This document shows positions 17,897 to 26,028 of a DNA stretch of 59,413 bases, piece by piece (position 1 is the stretch's first letter; the number at the start of each line of letters is the position of its first letter). Made by a program: the position numbers and the translations under genes. Source of the stretch: an uncultured Nitrospina sp. (GTDB taxonomy: Bacteria; Nitrospinota; Nitrospinia; Nitrospinales; VA-1); assembly GCA_937891765.1 (NCBI GenBank), contig CALAGQ010000006.1, forward strand, positions 1-59,413, read 5' to 3'. The notes beneath the pieces were generated by a model. That model made no database searches. It saw only the letters and a program-made list of their open reading frames with translations, and was not told where the DNA came from.

Positions 17897-18945
17897 CGGA
17901 GGAATGTTTTTGGGAATCCTGCCCGGGCTAGTTTTTCCTTGGTGAGGAGAGCCTTTTCGCGGTTGGGGAAAACTCCCAGTTGCACCATATAGGTTTCAAC
18001 AGGTACATCAGCCTTGTGCGATTCAGACAAAAAGCCCTTTACGCTAAGACGGTCTTGCTCTTTCTGAGCATCTTTAAGGCTATTGAATTGACCGATTTTA
18101 AGGCTAAAGGAGTTTTTGGGATTTTTATAATAGGACGCGTTGAACCCATTGCGGGTCAGCTCTCTTAATGTATCGTCCCCGGATTTTTTATTGGCAAAGT
18201 TTCCAACTGTTACGACATGGCGGTTTGATTTTTGCGAGAGCGTATGAATAGAGGGTGAAAAACCTTTGGCCGTAAGTTGATTTGACAGAAATTTGGCATT
18301 TTTTCTGATACTGAAGGCACCCGCCTGAATATAGAATCTTGAACTTTTACTTTTTGTTGCCGAGGTCGCTTTTTTGGAGCTGGACTTCGATTTAGCGTTT
18401 GAATCTACTTTTTTCACCTGTGACGATTTTTTTACTTGCTTGATCTTTGCCGGAGCCTTGGTGTTTTTGGATTTTGGCTTGGTGCTTTCTGTTTTGGTGC
18501 TTTTGGTTTTTGGTTTGGTGCTTTTGATTTTTGGTGGGGTGATGAATGGGTTGCTTTCCACTATCGGCTGTGCCGGACCTGAAGATTGTGCGATCGGTAT
18601 ATTAGAGGCGCTTGATCCATCTTCTACTACGGGAACCTGCCTGGCTAGACTTTCTTCTGCGGTCTCAGGTTTTTTTATCTGGGTCTCTTCTGCCGGCTTG
18701 ACTGGAGTAGCAGTGGTTTGGTGATTGACTTGGAAATAAACCAGACCTAACAATCCGATGCCGATCATTGAAATAGAAAACATGCGCGAATTTTTTGACC
18801 GTATCTTTTTTTCCGCTTCCATTTCTGCTTCAATTTCGGCGTCTTCAATGAGGTCGTCAATTCGTTTATGATATTTGCTGATTTCTTCGAGAGGTTGAGT
18901 GCTCTCTTCGAAAGGCAATGTTCCCTGTTCTTTAATTTCCAGCAT
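17893..18945 (-). CDS. membrane-anchored SPOR-repeat protein, probably C-terminally truncated
   Basis: This 350-residue protein has a cytoplasmic N-terminus with an acidic helix (20-48), a membrane segment (about 55-73) and a long Lys/Ser/Thr-rich linker (95-205). The linker is followed by SPOR-like units starting at RFYIQAGAFS (about 206), FSLKIGQFNS (about 285) and TYMVQLGVFPN (about 318). SPOR domains bind denuded peptidoglycan at division septa. The last unit stops after about 34 of the usual 70-75 residues, and the TAG lies in the adjoining repeat, so insertion of the repeat probably cut the gene. Single gene. Confidence 0.8.
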   Translation of the reverse strand: MLEIKEQGTLPFEESTQPLEEISKYHKRIDDLIEDAEIEAEMEAEKKIRSKNSRMFSISMIGIGLLGLVYFQVNHQTTATPVKPAEETQIKKPETAEESLARQVPVVEDGSSASNIPIAQSSGPAQPIVESNPFITPPKIKSTKPKTKSTKTESTKPKSKNTKAPAKIKQVKKSSQVKKVDSNAKSKSSSKKATSATKSKSSRFYIQAGAFSIRKNAKFLSNQLTAKGFSPSIHTLSQKSNRHVVTVGNFANKKSGDDTLRELTRNGFNASYYKNPKNSFSLKIGQFNSLKDAQKEQDRLSVKGFLSESHKADVPVETYMVQLGVFPNREKALLTKEKLARAGFPKTFLR

Positions 18946-19130
18946 GATCGGGGCCCCTGTAAAATGGTTTTTTAGAAATTAAAAATATTGTTGTTTCAAT
19001 TATTGGGGACAACTTCAGTTGTGAATGTTAGGATATAAAAAACAGGGGATGTTTAACCCTGTTCACCTTATATATTGAAAAATATATCTGATAAGTCCTT
19101 AATTGTCAATAAGATAAGGAAGAGTCCGCT

Positions 19131-20030
19131 ATGGATCTGTCGGTCGATTTAGGCAGTTTGTGTTTGAATAACCCAGTCATTGCGGCTTCTGGAACCTTTG
19201 GTTATGGTTTGGAGTACCGTGCGCTCGTGGATTTGAATGCTCTGGGTGGGTTTTCCACCAAGGGGCTTTCTTTGCAGCCGAAAACTGGCAACCCCGTACC
19301 GAGGGTGATTGAAACCGCGTCAGGCATGCTCAACGCTATCGGATTGGAGAACATCGGACTGGAGGCTTTCTTATCCGAGAAGCTCCCGCAACTGGAAAAC
19401 TTGAACACTCGTATCATCGTTAATTTTTTTGGCGATACCAGCCAGGAGTACGTAGAAATGGCCCGGGCTTTGTCGGGTGTGGAACGGTTGGATGCTCTGG
19501 AGATGAATGTTTCCTGTCCCAATGTGGAAAAGGGCGGCTTGCAATTCAGTTCCGATCCGGAAGTTTTGGCGGAAGTGGTTGCATCAGTTAGAAAAGTGAC
19601 GGGAAAGTTTTTGATTGTCAAACTATCTCCTAACGTTACAGATATCACCTTGCTGGCCAAGGCCGCAGAAAATGCCGGAGCCGATGCCTTGTCGGTGTGC
19701 AATACGTTTGTGGGGATGTCGATAGATTTGAAAACCAGAAAGCCCCACCTTGCCAATAGAACCGGAGGGCTTTCGGGGCCTGCCATTAAACCGCTTGCCT
19801 TGAACTTGGTGTATCAGACTGTGCGGGCGGTTAAAATTCCTGTTATTGGAATCGGGGGAATAACGAGCGGTGAAGATGCGGTGGAGTTTTTATTGGCAGG
19901 GGCCAAAGCGGTGCAAATAGGAACCGCCAACTTTATAGACCCGGCTTCGACCCTTCACGTGATTGAAGGAATCCGCCGATATTGTTCGTCTAATGGTGTG
20001 AAAAATCTATCCGAATTAAAAATGGACTGA
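19131..20030 (+). CDS. pyrD: dihydroorotate dehydrogenase, class 1B catalytic subunit
   Basis: This 299-residue FMN enzyme oxidises dihydroorotate to orotate in pyrimidine synthesis. The catalytic cysteine lies in NVSCPNVEKGG, as in class 1 enzymes. The short length and lack of membrane helix point to class 1B, which works with the PyrK electron-transfer subunit. The FMN-binding IPVIGIGGITSGEDA block is present. pyrK is not in the window next to it. An AAGGAAGAG Shine-Dalgarno precedes the ATG. It meets the alr gene end to end with no gap. Confidence 0.94.
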   Translation: MDLSVDLGSLCLNNPVIAASGTFGYGLEYRALVDLNALGGFSTKGLSLQPKTGNPVPRVIETASGMLNAIGLENIGLEAFLSEKLPQLENLNTRIIVNFFGDTSQEYVEMARALSGVERLDALEMNVSCPNVEKGGLQFSSDPEVLAEVVASVRKVTGKFLIVKLSPNVTDITLLAKAAENAGADALSVCNTFVGMSIDLKTRKPHLANRTGGLSGPAIKPLALNLVYQTVRAVKIPVIGIGGITSGEDAVEFLLAGAKAVQIGTANFIDPASTLHVIEGIRRYCSSNGVKNLSELKMD

Positions 20031-21179
20031 TTATCCATTGAGATAAACCCGTGGCACCCGCTTGCCGACATTGCAGAGAATTTCGTAGGGAATAGTTCCC
20101 CCCTTCGTCGCCATCTCCTCCACCGATATCATCTGGTCTTCCTGTTTGCCGAACAGGACGACTTCATCCCCAGCCTGCACATCCGCAATTCCGGTGACAT
20201 CGATAAGAGTCATATCCATGCAGATATTTCCGATTTGAGGCACGCGCTTTCCTCGAATGAGAACTTCCATTTTGTTAGACAGGTTGCGGTGGAGTCCGTC
20301 AGCATAACCGATGGGCAGGGTGGCGATGAGACTGTCTCTTTGAGTTGTGAAACTTCCTGAATAGCTGACTGGCTGGCCCTTGGAAATGGCTTTGACCAGA
20401 ATGATCTGGCTTTTCCACTGCATGACGGGCTGAAACGGAGTCAGGTTTTTTTTCTGGTCGAGCACCGTCTGCAAGGACGGTGAGGGCAGAGTGCCGTAAA
20501 GGATGAGGCCCGGCCTGACCATATTGAAATGGCTTTCAGGAAACTTGAACAGGGCGGAGGTGTTGGCGCAATGGGATATTGGTACGGACACACCTTGTTT
20601 TTGCAGAATGGCAAGGGAGGTTTGAAATTTTTCGAGTTGTGCCTGAGTGATGGAAATGTCTTCATCATCGGCGGAGGAAAAATGGGTGGAGACACCTTCA
20701 ATTTTCAGATTCGGTAAGTCGCGAATTTGATCCAGAAGTGTGGGCAAATTTTTTGGAGAGACTCCAAGTCGGTTCATTCCAGTATCCACCTTAATATGAA
20801 CCGATACCGTTTTATTTTGCTTTACCGCTTCCTTTGAAAGAGTCTGGGCCAGGGGCAGGGTGCAAAGTATGGTGGCAAGGTTGTGGCGGACTAAATCTTC
20901 TGCCTCATCGGGAAAGATGCTGCCAAGTATCAGGATAGGGGTATCGACGAGGCCACTTTCCCTGAACTCGATACCTTCTTCAATCACCCCGGCCCCGAGA
21001 TAGTTCGCGCCACAGTCAACGGCTATCTGCGCACAAGGCACGGCGCCATGACCGTAGGCATCGGCTTTGACAACCGCCATGATCTGGGTTTGAGGGGAGA
21101 GATAGTTTCTCAGGTTCTGAAAATTGTGCCGAAAGGCATGCAGATCAATTTCAGCGCGAGTCACGCGATGGTGTGCCAT
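20031..21179 (-). CDS. alr: alanine racemase
   Basis: This 382-residue PLP enzyme interconverts L- and D-alanine for peptidoglycan. The PLP lysine is K38 in MAVVKADAYGHG. The second-half block SYSGSFTTQRD and PIGYADG, and the C-terminal GNICMDMTLIDV, are the family marks. Length is normal. It is convergent with pyrD. Confidence 0.95.
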   Translation of the reverse strand: MAHHRVTRAEIDLHAFRHNFQNLRNYLSPQTQIMAVVKADAYGHGAVPCAQIAVDCGANYLGAGVIEEGIEFRESGLVDTPILILGSIFPDEAEDLVRHNLATILCTLPLAQTLSKEAVKQNKTVSVHIKVDTGMNRLGVSPKNLPTLLDQIRDLPNLKIEGVSTHFSSADDEDISITQAQLEKFQTSLAILQKQGVSVPISHCANTSALFKFPESHFNMVRPGLILYGTLPSPSLQTVLDQKKNLTPFQPVMQWKSQIILVKAISKGQPVSYSGSFTTQRDSLIATLPIGYADGLHRNLSNKMEVLIRGKRVPQIGNICMDMTLIDVTGIADVQAGDEVVLFGKQEDQMISVEEMATKGGTIPYEILCNVGKRVPRVYLNG

Positions 21180-21238
21180 GAAGTACCGGTATCAAATTTC
21201 GGATTGCTAATCAGTAAATGGGGTCAGGGCGAACGGCG

Positions 21239-21724
21239 TTAAGCCTCTCTTCTTGACCGTCCCGTGTTGGATAAGCGACCGCTTTTTTTCACCGCTGGCC
21301 CGGAAGTGCGGATAGCCCGGCAACACATGCTTTCTTCATCTTTGGCCTTTTTTCTCACCAGATAAGCCCGGTCACTGTAGAAATTGTAGGCCATGGCATT
21401 GGTTCCTTGTTCGTCTTGGCACCAGTAGGTGGATCCGCAACCTTCAGGAAATTTATAGTCGAGATGAACAATGTCTCCATTGAAGTCGGTATTTTTGCAT
21501 TCATGGTCGTACAGGTTTCTGCATTCCTGGCTTTTGGGCAGTCTCCAGTCATCAAAGCCCGCAAATTTTTGCTCATTGAGCCAGGTTATATAATTGTTGG
21601 CGCCTTTCCAGGAGCACCATTTGTTGCGCATTTGATAGCTGTCCTCCTTGGTCCAGGTCAAGTTATACTTGGTGTCGGTCAAGGTGCCATTTTCGTTGTC
21701 TTTAAATCGATCTTCGTCTGACAT
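21239..21724 (-). CDS. DUF1566/Lcl C-terminal-domain protein
   Basis: This 161-residue protein shows the DUF1566-like pattern: FKDNENGTLTDTKYNLTWTK, then WLNEQKFAGFDDWRLPKSQE and a late CCRAIR. It has at least seven cysteines and many tryptophans. There is no signal peptide at this start, which is odd because the family is usually secreted. The C-terminus is basic. The function of the domain is unknown; it is often found in surface lectin-like or lipoprotein contexts. The ribosome site is weak. Confidence 0.7.
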   Translation of the reverse strand: MSDEDRFKDNENGTLTDTKYNLTWTKEDSYQMRNKWCSWKGANNYITWLNEQKFAGFDDWRLPKSQECRNLYDHECKNTDFNGDIVHLDYKFPEGCGSTYWCQDEQGTNAMAYNFYSDRAYLVRKKAKDEESMCCRAIRTSGPAVKKSGRLSNTGRSRREA

Positions 21725-21940
21725 GAGTCTCTAAAAAATAGTTTGGAATTAATTACAGATAGTATATTTTAATAACTACCCAAGGGCAGGCAGGTTGACC
21801 AAGCCATAGTATCAGGATTACTAAATGTGTAAATAAAAAAGCGGAACCGTTTTTAAGTTAGTGGGCCCTTCCCATCGTCCTTTGTGCGAAGACCTGTTCT
21901 CAATAGATAACTCAGTTCAATTATTTAATTCAGGAATGTC

Positions 21941-22225
21941 ATGCCGAAAATAGAAATTCAAAGCTTTTTTTATGATTTGATTCATTGTAAGAACAAGATC
22001 CTCAGCGTTTTTGAAAAATGGGATAAGAAATATGATGCGGATGAGCGGGGTGCCCTTGTTGCAGGGATACGCGATTGCCCGGATGCGGAATTGATAACCT
22101 TATTGGTCAATATTCAGAAGCTGGCAACGGGATATGAACAAATCAAAGCGCTGGTCGATGAGGCCGAGCAGGCCCAAGTGGACGAAGCCTTTGTGGAGGA
22201 TGATCCTGACGACGAAGATTTTTAG
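21941..22225 (+). CDS. small acidic hypothetical protein
   Basis: This 94-residue, all-helical-looking protein has an extremely acidic tail (DEAFVEDDPDDEDF). I do not recognise a family. An AGGA ribosome site lies upstream of the ATG. The stop TAG overlaps the stop of the convergent propeller gene by four bases (TTAG), as in the nth/rph pair. Confidence 0.6.
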   Translation: MPKIEIQSFFYDLIHCKNKILSVFEKWDKKYDADERGALVAGIRDCPDAELITLLVNIQKLATGYEQIKALVDEAEQAQVDEAFVEDDPDDEDF

Positions 22226-23382
22226 TTGATATTCAGCGGGATTCCAGTTTCGGGATTTAGAATCATTCTGGTTAGCGAACGATTGCCGCCTACCCATAGG
22301 GAATGGTCGGGGGTTGCTTCAATGCTGAAAATAAATTTTGATTTTAATCCATTGAGAGCTGAAAAATTTTGAAAGGTTTTTCCGTCAAAACGGCTCAACC
22401 CGTCATTGGTACCGATCCACAGCCCATCTGACCCATCTGCTTCCAGAGAGAGGATGAAGTTGCCCGGCAGTCCATCCTTCACGGTGAAGTTGCGAAACGT
22501 CAGGGTTCGGGTATCCAACAGGCTCAAGCCTCCTCCCCAGGTTCCTATCCACAAGCGGTTTTTCTTGTCCAGCAACATGGAGACCACATAGTTGGGCCGA
22601 TATTCGGAGGTTTGCAGGTTAGGAATAGAGGGTGATGCCTGGGCGGAGTGGTGCTGGCCTTGGAAGAGCGACATTGTGCCCTGGTTTTCCTGCTGCACCT
22701 GTTCGTAGGGGGCGCCTAGTCCGTTCTTGTGATTGAGGGCTTTCCATTTGCCGTTATGCAAGGAAGATATACCGGTTTCTGTGCCGAACCAGACTTTTCC
22801 CGACGGTTCAATTTCGATGGCATACACCCAGTTGTCGATCAACCCACCCTCGGTATTCTCCACCGTAAAACTTTGCCAGTTTTTTCTTGATGCGGGGTCA
22901 CCGGTGACCTTGTTCACGCCGCTCCAGGTTGCCAGCCATAAAGATTTTTTATCGAATTCGATATCGTAGACAAAGGCATCGTTCAACCCTTGGGGGGTGT
23001 TGTAATTCTTCCATTGGTTGCCATCAAAATGGCTGAGTCCGCCGCCGTAGGTTCCTATCCACGCCCGGTTTTCGGAATCAAAATTAATCGCGAAGATCCC
23101 ATTGCTGAGCAAATGGTTTTGATTGTCATAGACTTCATAGTCCTCGCTACTGCCTGTGTCATAGCGGATGACTCCTAATCCGGTTCCCATCCAGAGATGC
23201 CGGCCCTGAGAGGTCAGCGCTTTAATATTTCTGGTGTTGAGGGAGAAAGTTTGTGTTTTCAGGATATGAGGGTAGGGTTCCCCTGAAGTTTTATCAGATA
23301 CACTGAAAGCGCTGGTGATGCTTGCCGGGATAAAGCTCGCACACACGATGAAAATGAATATAATGGTTCTCGTTTTATTCAT
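22222..23382 (-). CDS. exported beta-propeller protein with two-component-regulator propeller (Reg_prop) repeats
   Basis: This 386-residue protein has a signal peptide (residues 1-25, ending SITSA). It carries about seven repeats of the Reg_prop type: LWMGTGLGVIRYD, AWIGTYGGGLSHFDGNQWKNY, KVWFGTETGISSLHNGKW, LWIGTWGGGLSLLD, LWIGTNDGLSRFDG. Such repeats form the periplasmic sensor part of hybrid two-component regulators, but here no kinase or membrane domain follows, so it is a free-standing propeller. It is divergent from the SUMF1-like gene, 16 bases apart. Confidence 0.85.
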   Translation of the reverse strand: MNKTRTIIFIFIVCASFIPASITSAFSVSDKTSGEPYPHILKTQTFSLNTRNIKALTSQGRHLWMGTGLGVIRYDTGSSEDYEVYDNQNHLLSNGIFAINFDSENRAWIGTYGGGLSHFDGNQWKNYNTPQGLNDAFVYDIEFDKKSLWLATWSGVNKVTGDPASRKNWQSFTVENTEGGLIDNWVYAIEIEPSGKVWFGTETGISSLHNGKWKALNHKNGLGAPYEQVQQENQGTMSLFQGQHHSAQASPSIPNLQTSEYRPNYVVSMLLDKKNRLWIGTWGGGLSLLDTRTLTFRNFTVKDGLPGNFILSLEADGSDGLWIGTNDGLSRFDGKTFQNFSALNGLKSKFIFSIEATPDHSLWVGGNRSLTRMILNPETGIPLNIN

Positions 23383-23398
23383 AACCTTGAGAGGTTGT

Positions 23399-24277
23399 AT
23401 GGTGAGATTTTTTCGGTTCGGTTACTATACCCCAGCTGCTTTTATATTGCTTTTGTTTTTTCTTTCGGGATGTGAGTTCTGCGATTGCGAAAAAGAACAA
23501 GATAGTTTGTCTCCGATAAGGGTTTCCGAGAGAGATCAGAAAGAAATGGTTCTAGTGCCTTCGGGTGAATTCATCATGGGAACGGACAAGGTTGATACGG
23601 AGGGTACGCAAAAAAAAATTGGTGCGGTCAAACCTCTTTATCTCGACCAACACCCGGAGAGAAAACTATTTCTCGGTTCGTTTTATATGGACCGTTATGA
23701 AGTGACCAATGCAGAATATCAAAAATTTTTGAACGCTACCCAGTTCACGGATCGACCTGCCCATTGGGTGGACGGGGTTTTTCCTGAGGAGCAGGTTTCG
23801 CACCCCGTCACTCAGGTCACTTGGTGGGAGGGTTGGTCCTATTGCATGTGGGCAGGCAAACAGTTGCCGACCGAAGAGCAATGGGAGAAAGCAGCACGGG
23901 GTCCAAATGGCCTGCCGTATCCATGGGGTAAGGAGTTCGTTAAGGGCAAGGCCAACTCGGGCATTGATGGAGACCGCAAAACAGCTTCGGTCACCGCCTA
24001 TCCAGAAGATGTTAGCCCGTATGGGATTTATGGTTTGTCGGGTAATGTTATGGAATGGACTCAGGACTGGTATCTTCCTTACCCGGGGAATTCCAAATCG
24101 AACTCCAAGTTTGGCAGAGAGCTGAAAGTTTTAAGGGGTAACGGGTTTCAGAAAGCCGGGCACTATTTTTTGGAAGCCTACCGCTATGCGTTCACTCGCA
24201 CCGAGGCCAACCCGAATGATTTTTTTGAGAATGTCGGATTCCGCTGTGCGTCAGAAATCATCCCTGAAAAGAAATAA
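23399..24277 (+). CDS. SUMF1/FGE-sulfatase-domain lipoprotein
   Basis: This 292-residue protein is read from the ATG at 23399; a longer frame exists, but it would overlap the divergent gene. The N-terminus is a lipoprotein signal with lipobox LLFFLSGC. The formylglycine-generating-enzyme-like fold follows: MVLVPSGEFIMGTD, FYMDRYEVTNAEYQKF, HPVTQVTWWEGWSYCMWAGKQLPTEEQWEKAARG, GLSGNVMEWTQDWY and GFRC. The usual catalytic cysteine after the RGG block is not evident (RGNGFQKAGHYFLEAYRYA), so it is probably not an active sulfatase activator. Such lipoproteins often act as structural or ligand-binding proteins. Confidence 0.85.
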   Translation: MVRFFRFGYYTPAAFILLLFFLSGCEFCDCEKEQDSLSPIRVSERDQKEMVLVPSGEFIMGTDKVDTEGTQKKIGAVKPLYLDQHPERKLFLGSFYMDRYEVTNAEYQKFLNATQFTDRPAHWVDGVFPEEQVSHPVTQVTWWEGWSYCMWAGKQLPTEEQWEKAARGPNGLPYPWGKEFVKGKANSGIDGDRKTASVTAYPEDVSPYGIYGLSGNVMEWTQDWYLPYPGNSKSNSKFGRELKVLRGNGFQKAGHYFLEAYRYAFTRTEANPNDFFENVGFRCASEIIPEKK

Positions 24278-24307
24278 TCTTTGAAATAAAACTTAGGACG
24301 GATAGGT

Positions 24308-25159
24308 TCAGGCCAGTATGGTGTTATCTAGGTTAGCGCCCTTGGTGATGGCTTTTGCGATGTTGGCATCTACCAGATAGGCGTCTGAAAGATTGGCGTT
24401 GGTGAAATTGGTGCCGTGTAAATTAGCTTCCAGGAGAAAAGCATTTTTGAGATTGGCCCCTTCCATATTAGCGTAAGTAAGATCGGACCCTTCGAGGTTG
24501 GCTTCTTCCCAAATGATCCCTGCGCATTGAGCGTCTTTCAACTCCACGCCAATCAGGTTTGCGCTGGTCAAATTGACTTCCTTGAAGGTGCAGGAATTAA
24601 GATCCGCGTATTTCAGAATGGAACCTTTTAAGTCCACTTCAGTCAGTTTGGAAAAGCTGAAGTCTGAGCCTCTGGCATTGATGCCACCTAGCCTGGATTT
24701 TTTTATGACGACTTGCTTCATAAAAGCGTACATCATTCTGGCAAATCCAAAGTTGCTACCCTCTATGTTGGTAGAATAAAAGCTGGAGTGACCTAGGTTT
24801 GCCCCCTGAAAATCGCAGTCGGTTATTGTGGCCTGAGAGAAATCACAGCCCGACAGATTGGTGTTTTTGAAATTGCAATCTATCAGAGTCGCACCTTCAA
24901 AGCTGACTTCTTCGAGATTTGATCCGGTAAAGTTCGCACTCTTGATCTTTGCGTTTTTCAGGGAAGACTTTTCCAGGGAAGCTTGGGAAAAGTCGATCTC
25001 GCGCAGTTGGGAGTCGTCCATGATCGCCCCAACCAGAGTGGCAAAAACAAAACTGGCGCCATTGAGGCTCACACCTTTTAAATCAAAGCCGCTGAAATCG
25101 CCCCCATCCTGCTTGGGCTCTCTCATGACTAATGCAATCATCTCATCAACGTTTGACAT
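24308..25159 (-). CDS. pentapeptide-repeat protein
   Basis: This 283-residue protein is built almost wholly of A(D/N)LXX-type pentapeptides from residue 22 to the end, for example SGCDFSQATITDCDFQGANL, and should form a right-handed quadrilateral beta-helix. No signal peptide is seen. Roles of the family include scaffolding and DNA mimicry; none can be assigned. It lies 6 bases downstream of motA, so it is the last gene of the motB-cyclase-motA operon. Confidence 0.88.
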   Translation of the reverse strand: MSNVDEMIALVMREPKQDGGDFSGFDLKGVSLNGASFVFATLVGAIMDDSQLREIDFSQASLEKSSLKNAKIKSANFTGSNLEEVSFEGATLIDCNFKNTNLSGCDFSQATITDCDFQGANLGHSSFYSTNIEGSNFGFARMMYAFMKQVVIKKSRLGGINARGSDFSFSKLTEVDLKGSILKYADLNSCTFKEVNLTSANLIGVELKDAQCAGIIWEEANLEGSDLTYANMEGANLKNAFLLEANLHGTNFTNANLSDAYLVDANIAKAITKGANLDNTILA

Positions 25160-25165
25160 TTAGTT

Positions 25166-25993
25166 TTATTCCCTCTGTTGCGATGGTGGCAGGAGTGCGT
25201 TCATGTTCCGCTGAATTTTTTGCGGATTAACCCTGTCATGAATTCCAATTATTCCCACTCGAATGGCTCTGCCCAAAACACCTTCCATATCTGTTCTCAT
25301 ACTCAATTTTGCCGCAAGGGGAGTGAGAGCGAGATTGGCCAGCATGAGGCCATAAAACGTAGTGATCAACGCAGTAGCCAGGGCAGGGCCAATGGTTGAA
25401 GGATCGTCGATATGCATTAACATCTGCACCAGACCGATCAGGGTGCCGGCCATTCCGAATACGGGGGCCTGAACGGACATAAAGCGCAAAACCTTTTGTC
25501 CGGAGTTGTGCCTGTCGAGCATGGCGTTCATTTCTCTTTCCATAAGTTCGTGAATCTCTTTGGCGTTGTAACCATCCACAATCATGGCGATTCCACCTCT
25601 CAGGAATCGGTTGTCAACTTTACTTTCTTCATTCTCCAGTTGTTTCATACCCCCGGAGCGATACTTTGAGGCCAGCCTCATAATGTCATCGACATAGTCT
25701 TCTGGTTCGTAAACGCCAGGTTTAAAGGCGTTGTATAAAACCGGCATCAGTGTGGTTATCTTTTTTGCAGGAAACGCGATAAAAGCGGTGGCTATTGCAC
25801 CCCCAAACACGATTAAAGCACTGTTGATATTAATGAAAACTCCGGCATCCCCACCGCGAATAATCGCCACGGTAATGAGAAATACCCCTGAAAGGACTCC
25901 CATCAGGGTACCGGTATCGATCCCTGTTTCCTGACGCCCCTCTTGAGCTACGTCTGCGGCGGTACCTTGTGCTTCCTGAGCTGCTGTGGCCAT
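25166..25993 (-). CDS. motA: MotA-type stator/proton-channel protein
   Basis: This 275-residue protein has four membrane segments (about 27-44, 54-75, 172-195, 205-226) and a cytoplasmic loop with charged helix, as in MotA/PomA. Conserved marks are GGAIATAFIAFP, RGGIAMIVDG, the proline after AAPVFG-type sequence (QAPVFGMAGTLIGLVQML) and LALTPLAAKL. With MotB it forms an ion-driven rotary stator. The N-terminus has a 25-residue hydrophilic extension. No flagellar structural genes are in the window. Confidence 0.87.
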   Translation of the reverse strand: MATAAQEAQGTAADVAQEGRQETGIDTGTLMGVLSGVFLITVAIIRGGDAGVFININSALIVFGGAIATAFIAFPAKKITTLMPVLYNAFKPGVYEPEDYVDDIMRLASKYRSGGMKQLENEESKVDNRFLRGGIAMIVDGYNAKEIHELMEREMNAMLDRHNSGQKVLRFMSVQAPVFGMAGTLIGLVQMLMHIDDPSTIGPALATALITTFYGLMLANLALTPLAAKLSMRTDMEGVLGRAIRVGIIGIHDRVNPQKIQRNMNALLPPSQQRE

Positions 25994-26028
25994 AGAACTA
26001 AATTAGACAGAGGTAAAAAGCCTTAGTG

